From contig JAUNRP010000012.1 in the NCBI GenBank assembly GCA_030544165.1, positions 1 to 9,211 of the forward strand: a stretch of 9,211 bases of DNA, read 5' to 3'. This DNA is from a bacterium (GTDB lineage Bacteria > Actinomycetota > Actinomycetes > Actinomycetales > Actinomycetaceae). Made by a program: the position numbers and the translations under genes. Shown one piece after another: positions 6,501 to 9,211 of this stretch (position 1 is its first letter; every line of letters begins with the position of its first letter). Under the pieces are notes generated by a model. That model ran no database searches, was not told the origin of the DNA, and saw only the letters and a program-made list of their open reading frames with translations.

Positions 6501-6881
6501 TGGGCAACCGGCACCACCACGAGCGCCTATCCCACGTTCTACGTGCGCGAATCCCTGGAGGAGGCCGGGGTGGCCCGGATCGCCGATCTGGCGGGGAGGG
6601 AGCACGGGGAGCGCCTGCGGGTGGGGGGAGTGGTCACCCACCGGCAGCGCCCGCACACGGCGGCGGGGATCACGTTCCTCTCCCTGGAGGACGAGACCGG
6701 CCTGCTCAACGTGGTGTGCTCCCCGGGGATCTGGCAGCGCCACCGCCGCCTCGCCCGCACCTCCGCGGCGCTTGTGATCCGGGGGACCCTCGAGCGCGCG
6801 GACGGGGTCACCAACCTGGTGGCGGACAAGATGGAGTACCTCTCACTGAAGGTCCCGAGTAGATCGCGGGACTTCCGGTGA
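3552..6881 (+). CDS. dnaE2: Error-prone DNA polymerase III alpha subunit DnaE2
   Basis: A 1109-residue C-family polymerase that performs error-prone translesion synthesis after DNA damage, the catalytic member of the mutasome. An N-terminal PHP domain begins at once (H8, H10, D17, D41-H42, E67, H93, C145, H215), with glycine at 213 where DnaE1-type PHP domains have an aspartate. The polymerase core has QGRGSAANSAV near 366-376, the catalytic pair in PDIDVD (D406, D408) and the third carboxylate in KFDLLGLG (D545). A helix-hairpin-helix segment (VRGIGEETAERIV) lies near 876-888. A C-terminal OB fold (RVGGVVTHRQRP through LSLEDETGLLNVV) ends in SRSRDFR, typical for DnaE2. No proofreading exonuclease of the DnaQ type is fused. 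A Gly/Pro/Ser-rich stretch at about 815-852 contains a DNA-level duplication. Assignment to DnaE2 rather than DnaE1 rests on the cassette, the length and the ending. Confidence 0.97.
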   Translation: MTEYAELHAHSAFSFLDGASAPEQLVVEAARLGLTGIGLTDHNGLYGVVRLAEAARKVGLPTVIGAELSLGGVARTGGRAASEEAAMDPPGPHLVVLARGPEGYHRLSRAISLAHLRTGKKDVAAFRLEELAELGRGEWVVLSGCRKGAVRQALAGDGLAAARRELARLVDLFGQDGVAVELTSHLGAGDAAVHDALAELAREMRLPLVATGGVHCATPADQPLADALAATRARASVEEIDGWLPAHPAHLRSAAQLLRLHHRHPEAVGNAAALAADLSFDLQLIAPDLPPFPVPDGHTEASWLRELTERGATARYGPRGAERTPGAWATIDKELAIITELGFPGYFLIVHEITEFCRARGILAQGRGSAANSAVCFALGITAVDAVRHKMLFERFLSPGRSGPPDIDVDIESGRREEVIQFVYERYTREHAAQVANVIQYRPRSAVRDAARALGYGVGQADAWSKQIERWGVIPDDVGLPDQVHQIATRMLRLPRHLGIHSGGMVLCDRPVIDVCPVEWATMPGRTVLQWDKDDCADAGLVKFDLLGLGMLTALRLAFTELTSRGILHEGRPIDLHEIPQDDPLVYDLLCAADTVGVFQVESRAQMATLPRLRPRTFYDIVVEVALIRPGPIQGGSVNPYIRRRLGREAVTYLHESLKPALGKTLGVPLFQEQLMQIAIDVAGFSPAEADQLRKAMGSKRSLERMEALKGRLMEGMAERGIDSETGEAIYAKLQAFSDFGFPESHSFSFAYLVYASAWLKVHHPEAFYAALLASQPMGFYSPQTLIADAMRHGIRVTPAEINRSQAQPHVEDRPLGGWPEDSPDGGTRPGSTGSPVPGVIPDGGSQVGTEVVPSLRALVRPHAGLAVRLGLAQVRGIGEETAERIVAEREAGGEFTSVADLAMRVALDRHQLESLATANALRAWGTRRENLWRAGALDQEHGTIHRVGDVVWIQPPLPGTAVGAEPPPLPAMAREEEAVADVWATGTTTSAYPTFYVRESLEEAGVARIADLAGREHGERLRVGGVVTHRQRPHTAAGITFLSLEDETGLLNVVCSPGIWQRHRRLARTSAALVIRGTLERADGVTNLVADKMEYLSLKVPSRSRDFR
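6015..6101 (+). repeat. Imperfect direct repeat forming a linker inside dnaE2
   Basis: Two copies sharing GATTCCC followed by GACGGCGGG and then a TGGCA(gc)ACC end lie at 6015-6050 and 6071-6101, 56 bases apart. They encode DSPDGGTRPGST (822-833) and IPDGGSQVGT (841-850). Each copy holds a small dyad, CCCG-ACGG-CGGG. The stretch sits between the polymerase body and the helix-hairpin-helix, where related DnaE2 proteins have a short connection. It is in frame and reads as a flexible linker. It may be a tandem duplication or a small repetitive element accommodated in coding sequence. Confidence 0.6.
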
Positions 6882-6897
6882 GGGTCAACGCCTCAGC

Positions 6898-6911
6898 CGC
6901 ACCCGGGTGCG
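6898..6911. terminator. 14-bp palindrome between convergent genes, possible bidirectional terminator
   Basis: CGCACCCGGGTGCG is a perfect palindrome 17 bases after the dnaE2 stop and 37 bases beyond the stop of the opposing gene. As RNA it could fold as a five-pair stem with a four-base loop on either strand. There is no T tract, so intrinsic termination is uncertain. The rest of the 66-bp gap shows nothing else. Confidence 0.3.
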
Positions 6912-6947
6912 TGCGACGGCGGTGCCAACAACCAGGGGCTCGCGGAG

Positions 6948-7658
6948 TCACGCCTCCCCATCGGAGAGGAGGAGAGAGAGGAGCTGATCCTGAGCCAGTT
7001 TCACCGAATCATCGGAGAGAGCTTCCCCCGCACCGGGAAGTCCGGGGGAGACCGTCACCACGATGAGCGGCCCTCCACCCTCCCGGACCAGAACGAACTG
7101 AGAGTACTCCTCGGTGGTGAGGTGGAGAGCCTCACCCGCACCGGGAACCTCGATCGCATGAAACCTCTCGACCAACGGAACACTGTCCCGGGGGAGCTCA
7201 TCAACGTACTGGCCGATCGTGAAGGTGATGGTGTTGTTGCTACGCGGGTCCACGAGGGCACCGTCCACCAGGCTCGGGCTCGTCGCTGCGATCAACCCGG
7301 GCATGGGCGTCAGGAGGTCAATACGATCAACCGCCAGACCCAGCGACTCGATCGAGTTTCGCAGGGCATCTCGATCCTCGTCATTCCAGGGCGTGACCTG
7401 AACGGAGAGTTCTGCGGGTGTCTCCGGCGGAGCGATGCTCGGATCGCTCGCATCCATTGGCGCGGGAACGGTGTCTACCGCCTGCGCGGAAGCGGCGTCT
7501 ACCGCACTCGGCGAGCTACTGGGGGCCTCCACGGGATTCGGCTGGGCGGTGCTCAGGCTGGCCAGCCCGAGAGTTCCTGCCAGACCCGCCACCACGATCC
7601 CGATCCCGAGAGCGAGGTGAACGGGACGTGGGCGGGTCGAGTGTGAGGTTGGGGACAT
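6948..7658 (-). CDS. Hypothetical secreted or membrane-anchored protein with Pro/Ala/Ser-rich linker
   Basis: I do not recognise this 236-residue protein. The short basic N-terminus (HSTRPRPVH, 6-14) is followed by one hydrophobic segment at about 15-36 (LALGIGIVVAGLAGTLGLAS), then TAQP, a plausible signal-peptidase site near 38. There is no lipobox cysteine, so it is either secreted or held by an uncleaved N-terminal anchor. Residues 39-85 are rich in proline, alanine and serine, an unstructured spacer through the wall. Residues 86-236 look folded, with alternating hydrophobic strands (NTITFTIGQYV, QFVLVREGGGPLIVVTVSP). It contains no cysteine. The open frame runs on to 7862, but the ATG at 7656-7658 has a strong TAGGAGG seven bases before it and the upstream part lacks protein-like composition. 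It lies downstream of the HAD gene on the same strand, separated by 145 bp, and converges on dnaE2. Confidence 0.75.
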   Translation of the reverse strand: MSPTSHSTRPRPVHLALGIGIVVAGLAGTLGLASLSTAQPNPVEAPSSSPSAVDAASAQAVDTVPAPMDASDPSIAPPETPAELSVQVTPWNDEDRDALRNSIESLGLAVDRIDLLTPMPGLIAATSPSLVDGALVDPRSNNTITFTIGQYVDELPRDSVPLVERFHAIEVPGAGEALHLTTEEYSQFVLVREGGGPLIVVTVSPGLPGAGEALSDDSVKLAQDQLLSLLLSDGEA

Positions 7659-7665
7659 GTCCAGA

Positions 7666-7672
7666 CCTCCTA
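7666..7672 (-). promoter_or_regulatory. Strong ribosome-binding site fixing the start of the secreted protein
   Basis: TAGGAGG on the minus strand with a seven-base spacer to the ATG at 7658. It argues for this start over in-frame starts further upstream. About 40 bases earlier, TTGCCC (7738-7733) and TACAGT (7717-7712) form a weak promoter pair with a short 15-base spacer. Confidence 0.75.
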
Positions 7673-7803
7673 GGGAAGCGCACGACGGGCCGGTGTGATC
7701 TCTACAACAGCACTGTATCCTCGCGCGCCCGGGGGCAACAGGGGCCGTGAGCGAGATCCCCGTCCCGACTGACCGGCTCCGCCGTGCCGATCGAACTCCA
7801 CTG

Positions 7804-8433
7804 TCAGGCGCGCAGCTCCTCGAGTGCCGCCACGAGGTGTGCCGGTTCCTCCACGATCCCATCCGCGCCCTCGGCCTCCTCGAGGCTGCCGTATCCCCAC
7901 GCCGCGAACAGCACCTGCATCCCGTGCGCGTGGGCCCCCGCCACGTCGTAGCGCCTGTCGCCCACCATGATGGGCGCGGCGGAGAGGGGGCCGAGCCGCT
8001 CGAGCGCCCGGGAGATCACCACGGACTTGTCCGCGGAGGCATCGTCGCCGCCGGCGATCACATCGAACAAGCCGGTGATGCCGAGGGCGTCCGTGGTCTT
8101 CCGCGCCACCACCTCGTACTTGGAAGTGGCCACGGCGAGCCTCCAGCCGCGCGCCCGCAGCGCCTCGCACATCTCGATCACGCCCTCGTACACCGGGGTG
8201 TCCGCCAGGTGCGCCTCCTGGTGGGCGCGGTAGAGCTCGATCAGTTCGGGCACCCGCTCACTGGGCACGCCGAGCACCGTCTGCATCCCCACGGGGAGTG
8301 GCGGCCCAACGAAGGGCCGCAGGTCCGCTGGAACTGGCAACCCCGCCGTCGTGAGTGCGTGACGGGCCGCGGCGAAGATCACCGGGCCGGAATCGATCAG
8401 GGTGCCATCGAGGTCGAGGAGTGCAACTGCCAC
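7804..8433 (-). CDS. HAD-superfamily hydrolase, phosphoglycolate phosphatase-like
   Basis: A 209-residue haloacid-dehalogenase-type phosphatase with all four motifs. Motif I is DLDGT at 7-11, with nucleophile D7 and acid-base D9. Motif II is T103 in VATSK, motif III is K136, and motif IV is GDRRYD with D159 and D163. A helical cap (about 15-80) between motif I and the core is of the class used by Gph/PpaX-like enzymes, so the substrate is probably a small phosphate ester. Phosphoglycolate, pyrophosphate or a nucleotide cannot be told apart from sequence. The start is GTG at 8433-8431, the only usable start before motif I because an in-frame TAG lies four codons upstream. The purine run GGGGAG directly abuts the GTG, too close for a normal ribosome site. 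A TAGGCT at 8445-8440 lies six bases before the GTG, so leaderless translation is possible. Confidence 0.9.
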   Translation of the reverse strand: MAVALLDLDGTLIDSGPVIFAAARHALTTAGLPVPADLRPFVGPPLPVGMQTVLGVPSERVPELIELYRAHQEAHLADTPVYEGVIEMCEALRARGWRLAVATSKYEVVARKTTDALGITGLFDVIAGGDDASADKSVVISRALERLGPLSAAPIMVGDRRYDVAGAHAHGMQVLFAAWGYGSLEEAEGADGIVEEPAHLVAALEELRA

Positions 8434-8490
8434 CTCCCCAGCCTACGGAACCGCCGACCGGTCACGGCTGTCCGGGAGGCGACCTCCACA

Positions 8491-8526
8491 GTGACCACGC
8501 GTCCCAAAATTGTTACCCTCGTCACA
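8491..8526 (+). promoter_or_regulatory. Leaderless sigma-A-type promoter of the mutarotase gene
   Basis: GTGACC (8491-8496), a 17-base spacer, then TACCCT (8514-8519), which fits TANNNT. The expected start seven bases on is A8526, the A of the ATG. No Shine-Dalgarno sequence precedes that ATG, which agrees with a leaderless message. Confidence 0.55.
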
Positions 8527-9211
8527 TGAACCTTCCAGACAGCGTCACCATCGGCTCTGGTCAGGGCGGTATGCCGGTGGTGGAGGTCCAGACGCCGAGG
8601 GCCCGTGCCTGCCTGTACCTCCACGGCGCCCATCTCACCGAGTGGACCCCCGCCGGTCAGGAGCAGGTCCTCTGGCTCTCCTCCACCTCCCGGTTCGAGG
8701 AGGGCATGCCGATCCGCGGCGGGATCCCGCTGTGCCTCCCATGGTTCTCCCGTGGTCCGAGCGGGGACAAGGAGCCGATGCACGGCCTGGCCCGGCTGAA
8801 CCCGTGGGAACTCACCGGTGCCTCGGACTCGGACGGCACGGTGACACTCCAGCTCGCCCTGCAGCAGGACGAGTGGTCCGCATCGCTCACGCTCACCATC
8901 GGGGAGGAACTCGGCCTCGAACTCACCACCACCAACCACGGGGACTCCAACCTGCAGGTGGAGGAGGCGCTGCACACGTACTTCATGGTCTCGGACGTGG
9001 CCCTCGTCAGCGTGGAGGGTCTGGACGGTGCCCGCTACTTCGACAAGGTGGCGGACGAACACGCCTCCCAGGAGGGCGCCATCACGTTCGAGGGCGCCAC
9101 GGACCGGGTCTACGAATCGGCCGAGCCCGTCACGATCCTCGATCCCGGCCTCGGACGCCGCATCCAGATCGAGAAGCAGAGTAGCGAGAACACCGTGGTC
9201 TGGAACCCGGG
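8526..9211 (+). CDS. D-hexose-6-phosphate mutarotase-like (aldose 1-epimerase superfamily), cut by window end
   Basis: Reading from the ATG at 8526 gives 228 residues with no stop before the window ends. The family is usually near 270-300 residues, so some 40-70 residues are missing. The pattern is that of the YeaD/YMR099c group of cytoplasmic galactose-mutarotase-fold enzymes, which interconvert alpha and beta anomers of hexose 6-phosphates. LYLHGAHLTEW lies at about 30-40, and the phosphate/sugar-binding stretch IRGGIPLCLPWFSRGP follows with R64. The catalytic histidine is in EEALHTYF (H150). The second catalytic residue, a glutamate near the C-terminus, would be outside the window. The gene is divergent from the HAD phosphatase across a 92-bp gap; both may act on sugar phosphates, but that link is only inferred. 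The start is backed by the promoter and lack of leader. Confidence 0.88.
   Translation, partial: MNLPDSVTIGSGQGGMPVVEVQTPRARACLYLHGAHLTEWTPAGQEQVLWLSSTSRFEEGMPIRGGIPLCLPWFSRGPSGDKEPMHGLARLNPWELTGASDSDGTVTLQLALQQDEWSASLTLTIGEELGLELTTTNHGDSNLQVEEALHTYFMVSDVALVSVEGLDGARYFDKVADEHASQEGAITFEGATDRVYESAEPVTILDPGLGRRIQIEKQSSENTVVWNP

Noticed and set aside
5072..6862. Very long second plus-strand frame inside dnaE2
   Set aside because: It is an out-of-frame reading, dominated by Arg, Pro and Gly, of a gene with intact catalytic motifs; there is no sign of a frameshift in dnaE2.
8510..9184. Plus-strand frame starting at 8510 as a gene
   Set aside because: It is out of frame with the mutarotase-like gene starting at 8526, which has the family motifs and runs off the edge.
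1..9211. CRISPR arrays, insertion sequences, transposases, rRNA genes or riboswitches
   Set aside because: No regularly spaced repeats, transposase motifs, terminal inverted repeats with target duplications, rRNA signatures or riboswitch cores were seen.

Overview
This is a very GC-rich window with G/C-biased third codon positions, short or overlapping gene junctions, GTG/TTG starts and apparently leaderless promoters. It also carries an exact LexA operator of the actinobacterial type (TCGAAC-N4-GTTCGA) and an imuA'-imuB-dnaE2 cassette. Together these point to a high-GC Actinomycetota, plausibly Micrococcales, though the genus cannot be read from the sequence.

Layout. Positions 1-103 are intergenic and hold an isolated tRNA T-arm-like fragment at the very edge. 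Two minus-strand genes follow: a PEBP/YbhB-family protein (593-1120) and, 3 bp behind it, the SPOUT tRNA wobble 2'-O-methyltransferase TrmL (104-589). A 178-bp divergent intergenic region (1121-1298) carries two inverted repeats and a composite DNA-damage promoter. That promoter drives the plus-strand operon imuA' (1299-2003), imuB (2003-3559) and dnaE2 (3552-6881). The three genes overlap head to tail (TGATG, then an 8-bp overlap) and fill more than 60% of the window. Beyond a short convergent gap with a palindrome come two minus-strand genes: an unrecognised membrane-anchored or secreted protein (6948-7658) and a HAD-family phosphatase (7804-8433). A divergent plus-strand D-hexose-6-phosphate mutarotase-like gene (8526 onwards) runs off the right edge.

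How the genes work together. ImuA', ImuB and DnaE2 are the parts of the actinobacterial mutasome, which carries out SOS-induced error-prone translesion synthesis. DnaE2 supplies the catalysis. ImuB is a Y-family-like scaffold without recognisable catalytic carboxylates. ImuA' is a RecA-fold accessory protein. In this window all three sit in one overlapping operon, whereas in Mycobacterium tuberculosis dnaE2 is at a separate locus. The promoter combines a PafBC-type (RecA-independent) motif, whose -10 shares one base with a perfect LexA box. That box in turn contains the ATG start codon, so induction by both SOS and PafBC, and a leaderless mRNA, are likely.

Most notable for follow-up are this composite promoter, the degenerate clamp-binding motif in ImuB, a repeat-derived linker inside DnaE2, the lost PHP metal ligand in DnaE2, and a 10-bp perfect inverted repeat upstream of the operon. 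I see no wholly new system; the cassette is a known one with unusual details. No stretch longer than 300 bases lacks a gene.
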